Assembly: GCF_000015865.1 (NCBI RefSeq)
Contig: NC_009012.1
Location: 2,163,081 to 2,227,080, forward strand
Direction of reading: 5' to 3'
Origin: Acetivibrio thermocellus ATCC 27405
Lineage (GTDB): Bacteria > Bacillota > Clostridia > Acetivibrionales > Acetivibrionaceae
DNA: 64,000 nucleotides
Shown here: positions 18,110-28,316 of the stretch, in pieces
How positions within the stretch are numbered: position 1 is the stretch's first letter
Layout of the letters: the number at the start of each line of letters is the position of its first letter
Program-made: the position numbers and the translations under genes
The notes under the pieces: generated by a model
What the model saw: the letters and a program-made list of their open reading frames with translations, nothing else
Databases searched by the model: none
Told to the model about the DNA's origin: nothing

Positions 18110-19969
18110 TCAAAGTTCTCTCAGAACGAGTTTTTTCAGCGCTAACAAATCTGTCGAGTTTACCTTGCCGTCTTCGTTTAAATCCGCCGCAATTTTTCCT
18201 TCCGGTGTCGGGAAGTCGCTTATGGATTTTAAAAGGTATCTTTTCATAAGAGTCAAGTCGGATGAATTTACACGACCGTCACCGTTTACATCACCGGGTA
18301 TAACCTGAACCGGCGGTTCTGTCGGAAGCGGCGGAACGCTGTTAACTATAGCATAAAATGCAGGTTTTGCCTTGTATTCCGCGTCAAACAGGAGCGGATA
18401 TCCTCCAAGCCAGCTTGTCGCGTCGGTTATTCCCCAGAATACCAATGCCGTAATGTTTATGCCTTCTTTTTTCAAATCGACCAATTTTGTTACAAGCTCC
18501 TTATAACGATTAGCCTGACGTTCCAAAGCCCACTGGCTGTTGTCAGGATTTCTTATATCCAGCTCGGTAAGCTGAATTTCCAATCCCAATGCTGCATATC
18601 TTCTGATGGATTTTTCAAACATGCTTATGCTTGGATAATCCATAACCCAGTGGGATTGCATACCCATACCGTCAACCAGGCCTTTGGCTTTAAGTTCGGT
18701 AAGAATTTCAATAATAAAATCACATTTTCTGTCTTCATATTCATTATAGTCATTGTAGAAGAGTTTACAATCCGCAGGAGCATATTTTCTTGCATATTCA
18801 AAAGCTTTAACAATAAAATCTCTTCCAACGGTTTGCATCCACAGGGAGCTTCCGGGATTTTTGTTATTCGAACCCGGAGTTCTCATACCGTCTGAAGTAT
18901 TAGGATCAACAGCCTCATTCACAACGTCCCATGCATAGAACTTAACCGTCGGATATTCGGTCGCCAAAGCTTCCATTAAATTCTTTATGTAGTTTTCCAA
19001 CCTTTGCAGCATTACTTCCTTGGATGCCCAGGGAGCATTTTCGTCCTGAGAGTAATTTTCTCTGAAGAACCAGTCCGGTGTCTGGCTGTGCCATACAAGG
19101 GTATGTCCTCTTACAGGTATGTTGTGTTCTTTCGCAAACTCCAACAGGGGTCTTGCCGCTCTCAAGGTTATCTGCGGATTAACCTGGTCGCCTCCGTTTG
19201 CCTCCATATAAGCAATTGTAGCATCATAGTCAAGTACACTTTCCGGTTTTAACTCATTACCAAAAGTCAAGCTGTTATAATGCTTGAGGAAAAGCTCTTT
19301 TGCAGGCTTCGGCGCCAGTTCCGCCACAGTTGCGGCACCACCCACTTTGAAATAACCGGCAAAGACATCTTTCAAGCTTGGAATATCTTTCTCAATTTCA
19401 GGCAAATTTGCAGGTGTTGCTGTGAAATCGTCAATATAGAAATCCATCAAGTCCTGCGGACTCGGAGAATTTTTAAATTCGGTTTCCACATATATTTTTA
19501 CGTCCTTTGCATGGCTGGGAACTGTAAGCTGTCCTTCCAGCAAAGTCCATGTTCCCTTGTAAACCGTGGCGGTTTTTATATTTTGGTATACATCTCCTGC
19601 TCCGTCGTTATATTGAAGCTGCAAACTGAATCTTTGCTCATTTGAATAGGAATCACCCACGAATTTTACATATACGCCCAACTTATAGCTTTCGCCCAAA
19701 GTCAACACATCGGTTTTGTCAACCATGGGCCCGTTCCATGTGCTGGTACGTCCGCTGACCTTCAAACTGTATCTTCCCGAGTAAGCTTCCTCGGTGGTAA
19801 GTTCGACGGTTTCCGGTCCTCTTGGTCCCCATCCGTTCAGACCTGTTTCAAAATCATCGTAAATCAGAGCTGCTGCGGATGCTTTGGGTAACGGCAAAAA
19901 ACTTCCGCAGATACCGACAGTCAGCAGAGCAAAGACTGTCAAAAGGGTCAACAGTTTTTTCTTCAGCAT
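18110..19969 (-). CDS. xynC: Cellulosomal endo-1,4-beta-xylanase Xyn10C
   Basis: A 619-aa secreted enzyme that cuts the xylan backbone. Order: signal peptide (LKKKLLTLLTVFALLTVGICG), CBM22-like carbohydrate-binding domain (about 35-185), GH10 catalytic domain (about 200-545) and C-terminal type I dockerin (about 558-619). In GH10 the acid/base Glu is in DVVNEA (E352) and the nucleophile in QLTELDIR (E469). The dockerin has two calcium-binding repeats, GDVNGDGRVNSSD and ADLNEDGKVNSTD, with Ser-Ser and Ser-Thr at the cohesin-contact positions. The start at 19969 has a strong GGGAGG site eight to nine bases upstream; an ATG five codons earlier would overlap that site. From memory it corresponds to XynC of C. 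thermocellum. It is monocistronic, with a TTGACA promoter and terminator. Confidence 0.95.
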   Translation of the reverse strand: MLKKKLLTLLTVFALLTVGICGSFLPLPKASAAALIYDDFETGLNGWGPRGPETVELTTEEAYSGRYSLKVSGRTSTWNGPMVDKTDVLTLGESYKLGVYVKFVGDSYSNEQRFSLQLQYNDGAGDVYQNIKTATVYKGTWTLLEGQLTVPSHAKDVKIYVETEFKNSPSPQDLMDFYIDDFTATPANLPEIEKDIPSLKDVFAGYFKVGGAATVAELAPKPAKELFLKHYNSLTFGNELKPESVLDYDATIAYMEANGGDQVNPQITLRAARPLLEFAKEHNIPVRGHTLVWHSQTPDWFFRENYSQDENAPWASKEVMLQRLENYIKNLMEALATEYPTVKFYAWDVVNEAVDPNTSDGMRTPGSNNKNPGSSLWMQTVGRDFIVKAFEYARKYAPADCKLFYNDYNEYEDRKCDFIIEILTELKAKGLVDGMGMQSHWVMDYPSISMFEKSIRRYAALGLEIQLTELDIRNPDNSQWALERQANRYKELVTKLVDLKKEGINITALVFWGITDATSWLGGYPLLFDAEYKAKPAFYAIVNSVPPLPTEPPVQVIPGDVNGDGRVNSSDLTLMKRYLLKSISDFPTPEGKIAADLNEDGKVNSTDLLALKKLVLREL

Positions 19970-20006
19970 AGATCTACCTCCCAAAATTTAAAATTATTTT
20001 ATATAT

Positions 20007-20045
20007 CCAAGCTTTTCATAAAGCTTGGGTGTTTTCCCATGTCAA
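20007..20045 (-). promoter_or_regulatory. xynC promoter overlapped by an operator-like palindrome
   Basis: A perfect -35 TTGACA (20040-20045) is followed after 17 bp by a weak -10 TTTATG (20017-20022). The -10 lies inside a perfect palindrome CCAAGCTT-N6-AAGCTTGG (20007-20028). A palindrome centred on a -10 box is where a repressor would bind; alternatively it is an RNA hairpin at the very 5' end of the transcript. Confidence 0.5.
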
Positions 20046-20291
20046 CAGTTTTTTACCGTACAAAAACGCACCCACCGTCGAAAATACAGACCGCACCTTG
20101 TACTTTATAAGAAATTAGTGGGGCCATTTATTGCCTTGTTACAATAAAGTTAAATTTTTCTCTGAATGATCCTAAATAAATTATAACTTATTTTGATTTG
20201 TTTGTCTTATTTTTTTTACATTCATCGCAATATTTTAATAATATATTTTTTTAATTATAGTATAATATTTTAATCCAATCCATTACGATGA

Positions 20292-20320
20292 TTGATAAAC
20301 TATTAACAATATGATATTAT
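20292..20320 (+). promoter_or_regulatory. hydE promoter with Rex-type operator
   Basis: TTGATA (20292-20297), 17-bp spacer and TATTAT (20315-20320) form a promoter 55 bp before hydE. TTGATAAACTATTAACAA (20292-20309) matches the Rex consensus TTGTTAA-N4-TTAACAA at 13 of 14 defined positions and covers the -35 box. Rex is the NADH/NAD+-sensing repressor that controls hydrogen and fermentation genes in Gram-positive bacteria. Another TATAAT without a good -35 lies at 20261-20266. The rest of the 400-bp xynC-hydE gap is AT-rich and featureless. Confidence 0.7.
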
Positions 20321-20375
20321 TTAATTAACGAACATTATTTGAACATTATTTTCAGTAAAATTACGGGGATGCTTT

Positions 20376-21437
20376 ATGACAAACATGACAAATATGATAA
20401 ATTTAATTGACAAACTTTCAACAACACATACTTTGTCGTATGATGAAATGTATCAGCTTATTGAGCATAGAAACGAGGAACTTGCCAATTATCTGTTTGA
20501 AAAGGCAAGGCAGGTGCGTATCCTCTACTACGGCCACGATGTCTATATGCGCGGTCTCATTGAATTCACCAATTACTGTCGAAATGACTGCTACTATTGC
20601 GGAATAAGGAAAAGCAACTGCAATGCCGAAAGATACCGTCTTACAAAAGAGCAAATACTTGAATGCTGTGACGTGGGATATGAGCTGGGTTTTCGCACCT
20701 TCGTGCTTCAAGGGGGCGAAGACGGTTATTATACCGACAAAATTTTGGCGGACATAGTAAGCAGCATCAAGGCAAAATATCCCGATTGTGCGATTACTCT
20801 CTCTTTGGGTGAAAAAAGTTATGAAAGCTATAAATTGCTTTATGAGGCTGGAGCGGACAGATACCTTCTTCGCCATGAAACAGCAAATGCCCAGCACTAC
20901 TCAAAGCTTCATCCGCCTGTTATGTCCCTTAAAAACAGAAAACAATGTCTTTACAATCTCAAAGAAATAGGATACCAGGTAGGTTGCGGTTTTATGGTCG
21001 GTTCACCGTTTCAGACCACGGAATGTCTCGTTGATGACTTAATGTTTATAAAAGAATTGCAGCCCCACATGGTGGGAATAGGTCCGTTTATCCCGCACAA
21101 GGATACGCCTTTTGCCGGCAAACCCGCCGGTACCCTGGAGCTGACATTGTTCCTTCTCGGCATCATACGGCTAATGCTTCCCTACGTTCTGCTTCCGGCC
21201 ACCACAGCCCTTGGCACAATCCATCCCAAAGGCAGGGAACTGGGTATTCTTGCAGGCGCAAACGTGGTAATGCCAAACCTTTCGCCGAAAGAAGTAAGAA
21301 GCAAGTATCTTTTATATGACAATAAAATCTGTACCGGGGATGAAGCCGCAGAATGCAGAATGTGCCTAACCCACCGTATTGAAAGCATCGGATACAAACT
21401 GGTTGTGTCAAGAGGCGACTGCAAAAAGCCAAATTAA
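20376..21437 (+). CDS. hydE: [FeFe]-hydrogenase maturase HydE (radical SAM)
   Basis: A 353-aa radical SAM enzyme involved in building the diiron subcluster of the [FeFe]-hydrogenase active site; it acts in the cytosol with HydG and HydF. The [4Fe-4S]/SAM motif is CRNDCYYC (CxxxCxxC) at about residues 67-74, after a short helical start, and GLIEFTNYC before it is typical of HydE. Other family features are LQGGED, RHETAN and FIPHKDTPFAG. The C-terminus has CRMC, an optional second-cluster Cys pattern. Several Met codons lie near the start; 20376 follows GGGGATG at a suitable distance. The gene is alone: no hydF, hydG or hydrogenase is in the window. It ends in the bidirectional terminator at 21588-21620, convergent with cysK. 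Confidence 0.92.
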   Translation: MTNMTNMINLIDKLSTTHTLSYDEMYQLIEHRNEELANYLFEKARQVRILYYGHDVYMRGLIEFTNYCRNDCYYCGIRKSNCNAERYRLTKEQILECCDVGYELGFRTFVLQGGEDGYYTDKILADIVSSIKAKYPDCAITLSLGEKSYESYKLLYEAGADRYLLRHETANAQHYSKLHPPVMSLKNRKQCLYNLKEIGYQVGCGFMVGSPFQTTECLVDDLMFIKELQPHMVGIGPFIPHKDTPFAGKPAGTLELTLFLLGIIRLMLPYVLLPATTALGTIHPKGRELGILAGANVVMPNLSPKEVRSKYLLYDNKICTGDEAAECRMCLTHRIESIGYKLVVSRGDCKKPN

Positions 21438-21587
21438 AACAAAAACAGGATAAAATAAGAAAACTTAAAGAAACTAAAGAAAGATCAAACCAAAACAAAA
21501 TTAAACTAAAAAACGAATTAGAGTCAAAAACAATCAGAGCCAATAAAAACTCAAACACATACGGCAAATTTGGCCGGTGACAAATAC

Positions 21588-21620
21588 AAAAGCGATGGAA
21601 TATCACATACCATCGCTTTT
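21588..21620. terminator. Bidirectional terminator between hydE and cysK
   Basis: AAAAGCGATGG (21588-21598), 11-base loop, CCATCGCTTTT (21610-21620): a perfect 11-bp inverted repeat giving a GC stem with a T tract on both strands, between convergent genes. Confidence 0.9.
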
Positions 21621-21694
21621 ACTTTTAATACATTTTTAAACTACACAAAATCAGTATAAAAGCAATATAGAAAGGCTCGTTTTGCTGAAATCCA

Positions 21695-22630
21695 CTATGC
21701 ATCCTGGAATAATGCCGTGGACAAATATCTCTCTCCTGTATCGGGAAGCAGAACCACAATGTTCTTTCCTTTGTTTTCAGGCCTTTTTGCAATCTGTGTG
21801 GCTGCAAAAGCTGCAGCTCCCGAGGATATTCCCACCAAAAGACCTTCCGTTCTTGCAAGCTTTCTGGATGTTTCAAAGGCCTCTTCATTTTTAACCTTGA
21901 ATATTTCATCCACCACTGCGCGGTTGAAATTATCCGGCACAAAACCGGCACCTATTCCCTGTATCTTGTGAGGACCTTTGGTTCCTCCGGACAGAACCGG
22001 TGAATCAAAAGGCTCCACCGCAACAATCTTTACATCCGGCTTGCGCTGCTTTAACACTTCACCGACACCGGAAATTGTTCCTCCTGTTCCAACTCCCGCC
22101 ACAAATATATCCACCTGTCCGTCGGTGTCTCTCCAGATTTCCTCTGCCGTGGTCCTTCTGTGAATCTCCGGATTTGCAGGATTGGAGAACTGTTGAGGGA
22201 TAAAGGAGTTGGGTATTTCACGGGCAAGCTCCTCAGCCTTTCTGATCGCTCCTCCCATTCCGTCGGCTCCCGGTGTCAGCACCAACTCGGCACCCAAAGC
22301 CTTTAAAAGATTCCTTCTTTCAATACTCATGGTCTCTGGCATTGTAAGTATAACCCTGTATCCTCTTGCAGCTGCCACAAAAGCCAGGGCAATACCTGTA
22401 TTTCCGCTTGTGGGCTCTATAATAACCGTATCTTTGTTTATTATTCCTTTTTCTTCTGCGTCCTTTATCATTGCATAACCAATCCTGTCCTTTACACTGG
22501 ATGCAGGATTGAAGTATTCGAGCTTTGCTATCAGGACAGCTTCCAAATTGTTTGCTCTGTTATAATTGCTCAACTCCAAAAGCGGGGTATTTCCTATGAG
22601 TTCCGTCAGATTCTTAGCTATTTTAGCCAT
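21695..22630 (-). CDS. cysK: Cysteine synthase A (O-acetylserine sulfhydrylase)
   Basis: A 311-aa PLP enzyme that replaces the acetyl group of O-acetylserine with sulfide to give cysteine. The PLP Lys is in [10 protein letters not shown], the substrate loop is TSGNTGIAL, and the phosphate-binding loop is [19 protein letters not shown] near the C-terminus is also typical of CysK. I start it at the ATG at 22630, preceded by a strong GGAGGTGA; the frame extends ten codons further without a better site. It is the last gene of the sulfur cluster running from metA. With LarE and MetY upstream it provides the cysteine branch of sulfide assimilation. Confidence 0.95.
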   Translation of the reverse strand: MAKIAKNLTELIGNTPLLELSNYNRANNLEAVLIAKLEYFNPASSVKDRIGYAMIKDAEEKGIINKDTVIIEPTSGNTGIALAFVAAARGYRVILTMPETMSIERRNLLKALGAELVLTPGADGMGGAIRKAEELAREIPNSFIPQQFSNPANPEIHRRTTAEEIWRDTDGQVDIFVAGVGTGGTISGVGEVLKQRKPDVKIVAVEPFDSPVLSGGTKGPHKIQGIGAGFVPDNFNRAVVDEIFKVKNEEAFETSRKLARTEGLLVGISSGAAAFAATQIAKRPENKGKNIVVLLPDTGERYLSTALFQDA

Positions 22631-22714
22631 TTTATCACCTCCGAAAATTAATCCTAACAATTCATATATGTTTTGTTGTTTTTATTTTATTACTTTTACA
22701 CTTATTTGTCAATC

Positions 22715-23524
22715 CTAATTTTCCAATTCTTCATTCATACTTCCCGTCCTGTATCCCATAAGGTCAAGGGAAACATATACAAAACCCAGTTCTTTAAATT
22801 TCGAATATACCGAATTTCTGATTTGTTTATCCATAAATCTGCCGAAATCCTCATCTGCAACTTCAATTCTTGCCAAATTTCCATGATACCTTACCCTAAC
22901 TTGCTTAAAGCCCAAATCAATAAGAAACTGCTCCGCTTTGTCAACTCTTTTAAGCTTTTCCTCCGTTATTCTCTCCCCATAGGGGAACCTTGAGGACAGG
23001 CAGGCAAAGGAAGGCTTATCCCAGGTTTTAAGTCCCATTTCCTTCGATAATTTTCGAATTTCCGCCTTGGTAAGCCCAACTTCCCTAAGTGGACTTACAA
23101 TTTCAAGCTCTTCTATGGCCTTAAGTCCCGGCCGGTAGTCCCCGAGATCGTCATAATTTGAACCTTCCACTACGAATTTATAGCCTTCATCCTCTGCAAT
23201 TCGCTTTATTTTACTGAAAAGCTCCTTCTTGCACAGATAACATCTGTTGGGAGGGTTTTCGGCAAAACCCTCCACATTGAGTTCCTCTGAAATTATAGTC
23301 TTAAAAGGAATTCCATAATTTGAAGCAAAATTTTCCGCATCTTTAAGCTCCCTTTCCGGAAAAGCAGCCGACCTTGCCGTAACGGCCAATACCTTGTTGC
23401 CCAAAACATCGTGGGCCACTTTTAAAAGAAATGTTGAGTCCACTCCTCCTGAAAAAGCAACGATAACGCTCTCCATTTCTTTTAATCTTGCTTTGAGTTT
23501 TTCCATCTTCGCTTCCGCACTCAT
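22715..23524 (-). CDS. larE: LarE-type ATP-dependent sulfur transferase
   Basis: A 269-aa PP-loop ATPase (SGGVDSTFL at about 25-33). LarE adenylates a pyridinium-dicarboxylate carboxylate and inserts sulfur while making the nickel-pincer nucleotide cofactor. C175 (KPSFACLSSRFPYG) matches the sacrificial Cys of the Lactiplantibacillus enzyme. C95 and C98 (NRCYLCKKEL) form an added CxxC. The three-Cys set is the pattern I recall for cluster-containing LarE proteins that bind a [4Fe-4S] cluster. No larB or larC lies in the window, and the gene sits between metY (5 bp away) and cysK, so a wider role in sulfur transfer is possible. The family is clear; the exact substrate is not. Confidence 0.85.
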   Translation of the reverse strand: MSAEAKMEKLKARLKEMESVIVAFSGGVDSTFLLKVAHDVLGNKVLAVTARSAAFPERELKDAENFASNYGIPFKTIISEELNVEGFAENPPNRCYLCKKELFSKIKRIAEDEGYKFVVEGSNYDDLGDYRPGLKAIEELEIVSPLREVGLTKAEIRKLSKEMGLKTWDKPSFACLSSRFPYGERITEEKLKRVDKAEQFLIDLGFKQVRVRYHGNLARIEVADEDFGRFMDKQIRNSVYSKFKELGFVYVSLDLMGYRTGSMNEELEN

Positions 23525-23529
23525 GATTC

Positions 23530-24852
<1,323 letters not shown>

Positions 24853-24882
24853 TTATTGACTTTGTCGTGATTGACATAAAAA

Positions 24883-25332
24883 TTATATGTAATACATTGT
24901 ACTGTCAATACCATTTCGTTTTCGGTAATCTTCAGCAAGATCCTCCAAAGTTATGGAATCCACCAACTCGTTAAGACTTTTGTTCATTTTTTCCCAAACA
25001 TTAATCCTGATACATTTTCTTATAGACGACTCGTTCTCCGACACTTCCTCATCGTCTTCATCCGTAACCGAAAGAGGACCTTCAAGGGCTCTCAAAATTC
25101 TGCCCACTTTTATGTCCGACGGAACTTCCGACAGCATATAGCCTCCCTGGGCACCTTTTGCGCTTTTAACCAGTCCTGATTTTCTCAGAGTTGAAAATAC
25201 CTGTTCAAGATAATTTGTTGAAATCCCCTGTCTTTCGGCAATACTGGCCAAAGTAACGTGCTCACCGTTGGAGTATACCGCAAGGTCAATCATTGCCCTA
25301 AGTCCATATCTTCCTTTGGTTGAAAACCTCAC
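24883..25332 (-). CDS. Rrf2-family regulator, CymR-like
   Basis: A 149-aa winged-helix regulator beginning MRFSTKGRYGLRAMIDLA, with recognition region SIAERQGISTNYLEQVFSTL and wing KGAQGGYMLS. The length, the ending TMYYI and the presence of only one Cys in the region where IscR carries its cluster ligands resemble CymR, the master regulator of cysteine metabolism in Bacillus, which acts with CysK. Its place directly upstream of metY-larE-cysK supports regulation of sulfur genes. A second Rrf2 gene lies 59 bp upstream. Confidence 0.85.
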   Translation of the reverse strand: MRFSTKGRYGLRAMIDLAVYSNGEHVTLASIAERQGISTNYLEQVFSTLRKSGLVKSAKGAQGGYMLSEVPSDIKVGRILRALEGPLSVTDEDDEEVSENESSIRKCIRINVWEKMNKSLNELVDSITLEDLAEDYRKRNGIDSTMYYI

Positions 25333-25391
25333 TTAATTCACCTCTTTTCCGTCAAACCCGTAAATTTTGATTTTACTATTATTTTATACCA

Positions 25392-25862
25392 CTAAATATA
25401 ATACTCCAACTCAGTATTTTGAGAAACGGTACTGTTGTAGCACTTTACCAAATCTTCAACGGTAATGGAGTTTGCCACATCGTTCAAAGTATTCATGATT
25501 TTCTCCCAAAAGCTTCGTGCCGTACAATTTTCATACCTCTCGCAACTGCTCTTCGACCGTTTGGTTTTCTCGGCAATGCAAGGAACCGGCGCAAGCGGTC
25601 CTTCAAGTACCGTCAGAATTTCACCCACCGTTATCTGCGACGGATCCCGGGCAAGAACATATCCCCCCTGGGCTCCCCTTATGCTTTCCACAATCCCTGC
25701 ACGCCTTAAAATTAAAAAAATCTGCAATATATACGCCTCGGACATTCCGCATCTTTCGGCTATGCTTTTAAGACTTACACGTCCCTCAGACGAATGAATT
25801 GCAAGGTCAACAATGGCCTCCAATCCGTATCTGCCCTTTGTAGAAATTTTCAATCCGATCAC
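25392..25862 (-). CDS. Rrf2-family regulator with an IscR-like Cys cluster
   Basis: A 156-aa Rrf2 regulator (LKISTKGRYGLEAIVDLA; RGAQGGYVLARDPSQITVGEI). Unlike its neighbour it carries three Cys in the loop after the dimer helix (C-x12-C-x5-C in PCIAEKTKRSKSSCERYENC), similar in place to the Fe-S ligands of IscR. It may sense iron-sulfur state or redox and act beside the CymR-like protein. The two are tandem paralogues between metA and metY. Which of them controls which promoter cannot be read from the sequence. Confidence 0.83.
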   Translation of the reverse strand: MIGLKISTKGRYGLEAIVDLAIHSSEGRVSLKSIAERCGMSEAYILQIFLILRRAGIVESIRGAQGGYVLARDPSQITVGEILTVLEGPLAPVPCIAEKTKRSKSSCERYENCTARSFWEKIMNTLNDVANSITVEDLVKCYNSTVSQNTELEYYI

Positions 25863-25899
25863 TCCTACTGTTGGTCTTATATCTCTCCTGTTCTCTTTC

Positions 25900-26817
25900 T
25901 TATTTTAATTCATTCAAATCAAACGGCGTTTCCTGGTATACATAATAGTTAAGCCAGTTTGAAAAAAGGAGATTTGCATGCCCTCTCCAATTAACAACCG
26001 GTGGTTTTGTCGGGTCATCATCCGGGAAGTAGTTCTTTGGCATTTTTATCTTGAGTCCTTTTGCCAAATCTCTTTCATACTCCTCTTTCAAGGTAAACTG
26101 GTCATACTCGGAATGGCCGGTCACAAAAACCTGTCTTCCTCCCCTGGTCTTCATAATGTACACTCCTGCTTCTTCCGAGTCGGAAAGAATATCAATTTCG
26201 CCCACCTTTTCAATATCTTCCCTTCTTACCTCCGTGTGCCTGGAATGAGGAGCGTAGAAGCAATCGTCAAATCCTCTTAAAAGCATTGTATTTGGCTTGC
26301 AAATACGGTGTGGGAAGATACCGAACATTTTCTCCTTCAAAGGATATTTCTTTATGCCGTAATGATGGTATAAAGCCGCCTGAGCTCCCCAGCAAATGTG
26401 AAATGTCGAATACACATTGTGAACGCTCCAGTCCATTATCTTTTTAAGCTCTTCCCAGTAATTAACCTCTTCAAACTCCATTTGTTCCACCGGTGCACCG
26501 GTAATTATAAGTCCGTCAAATTTTTCATCCTTTACCTCATCAAAGGTTTTGTAAAATTTTGTTAAATGTTCTTCCGGAGTATTCTTTGATACATGGGTTT
26601 TCGGATGCAAAAGCTCTATCTCAACCTGAATAGGCGTATTCCCAATCAGTCGAAGAAGCTGTGTCTCCGTGGTAATCTTTGTAGGCATAAGATTCAAAAT
26701 GGCAATCCTTAAGGGTCTTACATCCTGGTGCAGAGCCCTGTGTTCGTCCATTACAAATATATTCTCATTGGTTAATACTTCTTTCGCCGGCAAACTGTCA
26801 GGTATCTTTATTGGCAT
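25900..26817 (-). CDS. metA: Homoserine O-acetyltransferase, MetA type
   Basis: A 305-aa enzyme of the MetA/HTS family (glutamine amidotransferase fold) that activates homoserine. The catalytic Cys is C142 (HICWGAQ), and the His-Glu pair is H235 and E237 (VTGHSEYD). Residue 111, which decides the acyl donor in this family (Glu for acetyl-CoA, Gly for succinyl-CoA), is Glu in GAPVEQMEF, so acetylation is predicted. That agrees with metY downstream, which uses O-acetylhomoserine. The start has AGGAGG eight bases upstream. A promoter lies at 26889-26918, inside the end of the kinase gene. Confidence 0.93.
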   Translation of the reverse strand: MPIKIPDSLPAKEVLTNENIFVMDEHRALHQDVRPLRIAILNLMPTKITTETQLLRLIGNTPIQVEIELLHPKTHVSKNTPEEHLTKFYKTFDEVKDEKFDGLIITGAPVEQMEFEEVNYWEELKKIMDWSVHNVYSTFHICWGAQAALYHHYGIKKYPLKEKMFGIFPHRICKPNTMLLRGFDDCFYAPHSRHTEVRREDIEKVGEIDILSDSEEAGVYIMKTRGGRQVFVTGHSEYDQFTLKEEYERDLAKGLKIKMPKNYFPDDDPTKPPVVNWRGHANLLFSNWLNYYVYQETPFDLNELK

Positions 26818-26888
26818 GTACCAAACCTCCTATACATATACATAATTTACCCACAACTTCGCTATCCTATATATCATTGTTAATTGCA

Positions 26889-26918
26889 ATTATAGCACGA
26901 TTAAATACCTTTTGGCAA
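26889..26918 (-). promoter_or_regulatory. metA promoter
   Basis: TTGCCA (26913-26918), 18-bp spacer and TATAAT (26889-26894) on the minus strand, 72 bp before metA and partly inside the last codons of the histidine kinase gene. I see no S-box or T-box structure in the short leader. Confidence 0.65.
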
Positions 26919-28295
26919 TGTTATAAGAAATTCCGTTCCCTCATTTATTTTACTGTAAACCTCTATATGTCCATTATGAGCCTCAACAATTGTTTTTGCA
27001 ATAGTAAGTCCTATTCCTGCGCCTCCTGTCTTCCTGTTACGCGACTTGTCCGCCCTGTAAAGTCTTTCAAACACGAAAGGCAAGTCCTCCTCAGGTATGC
27101 CCTGCCCGTTATCCTTCACCCTGATCTCAAGCACATCTCCCTTGCTTTTGGCACTTATTTCAACCTTGCCTCCTTCTTGCGTGTATTTTAAGGCATTGGA
27201 CAGAAGGTTTATAATTACCTGACTCATTTTATCCTTATCGGCAAAAATTTCCTCAGTCCCACCTTCAAAGGCAATTTCAATTCCGTTATTTTTAAATTCG
27301 GGCTCAAAATTGCATATGATTCTGCGTATCAGTGCCGACATGTCAAATACGGTTTTGTCCAATACAAAACCTTCACTTTCGTATTTTGCCAGCTTTTCAA
27401 GGTCTCCCACCATCTTGTTTATCCTGATTATTTCCTCATAACAGCTCTTGAGCCTGTCCGCGTCCGTTTCCCATATACCGTCTATCATGGCCTCCATGTG
27501 GCTTTGCAGTGTTGCAAGGGGAGTCCGAAGTTCGTGGGCCATGTCGGCACTCATTTTTTTGCGCAGAGCCTCCTGATTTTCCAGGGTTTGGGCAAGATTA
27601 TTGATTGTTGAAGTCAACTGGCATATTTCCTCCGTAGTGGATTTTTCCGTTATTCTGTCGGAAAAATATCCCCGGGCTATCGACTGCGCGCTACTTATAA
27701 CCCTGGCTATGGGCTGGCTCAGCTTTTTTGCCATTATACTTCCCAAAACCAGCGAGAAAATTACTGAAAAAACACCTACTGCAATCAAAATTTTGTTCAA
27801 AGTGTTTATAAATGCAAGGTCATTGTCACTCAAATAATACGGCCCATAGGAGCCAATCTCCACCAGACCGACACTCTTCTGGTTGTAAGTTACCTCATAA
27901 GGTATCTCTGTGTAAGATCCTCCGGCATCAGGATAACGTCTGCTTACGTTTCTTGCCATATGTTCAATAATTCTTTGGCACATTCCGTTGTTATGGGCCG
28001 TCGCATCCCAGATTACTCTGCCGCTGATATCCTTTACCTTTATTATCAGACCGTTTTCAAGCGCGCTGACACCTATGGCTTCCACCATTTCCGTGTTCCA
28101 TTTTCCGTCTCCCAGATACTGCTGGCTTACCGCTGTGACAACTTCGCGGTTTCTTTTCTCCTGGTTTTGGTTGACATATTTTCTAAAGTGGCTGTCAAGA
28201 AACATATTGGTCAGCATCATTGCCAGAACTACGCTTGTCACGGCAACCAGAAGATAAGATACGGACAACTTTATCCTTAAACTAAATTTCATCAC
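26901..28295 (-). CDS. Membrane sensor histidine kinase
   Basis: A 464-aa kinase: N-terminal membrane helix (LSVSYLLVAVTSVVLAMML), an extracytoplasmic sensor of about 130 residues, a second helix (ILIAVGVFSVIFSLVLGSI), a HAMP domain, HisKA (phospho-His in DMAHELRTPLA) and HATPase (N box LLSNALKYT, G1 KDNGQGIPEED, G2 TGGAGIGLTIA). It follows its response regulator by 21 bp, so the two are one operon. The ligand is unknown; the copper operon lies upstream but a terminator separates them. Confidence 0.93.
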   Translation of the reverse strand: MMKFSLRIKLSVSYLLVAVTSVVLAMMLTNMFLDSHFRKYVNQNQEKRNREVVTAVSQQYLGDGKWNTEMVEAIGVSALENGLIIKVKDISGRVIWDATAHNNGMCQRIIEHMARNVSRRYPDAGGSYTEIPYEVTYNQKSVGLVEIGSYGPYYLSDNDLAFINTLNKILIAVGVFSVIFSLVLGSIMAKKLSQPIARVISSAQSIARGYFSDRITEKSTTEEICQLTSTINNLAQTLENQEALRKKMSADMAHELRTPLATLQSHMEAMIDGIWETDADRLKSCYEEIIRINKMVGDLEKLAKYESEGFVLDKTVFDMSALIRRIICNFEPEFKNNGIEIAFEGGTEEIFADKDKMSQVIINLLSNALKYTQEGGKVEISAKSKGDVLEIRVKDNGQGIPEEDLPFVFERLYRADKSRNRKTGGAGIGLTIAKTIVEAHNGHIEVYSKINEGTEFLITLPKGI

Positions 28296-28316
28296 AAGTC
28301 CCCTCTTCCAATCATG

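Noticed and set aside
26818-26900. SAM or T-box riboswitch before metA
   Set aside because: The leader is only about 70 bases and shows no such structure.
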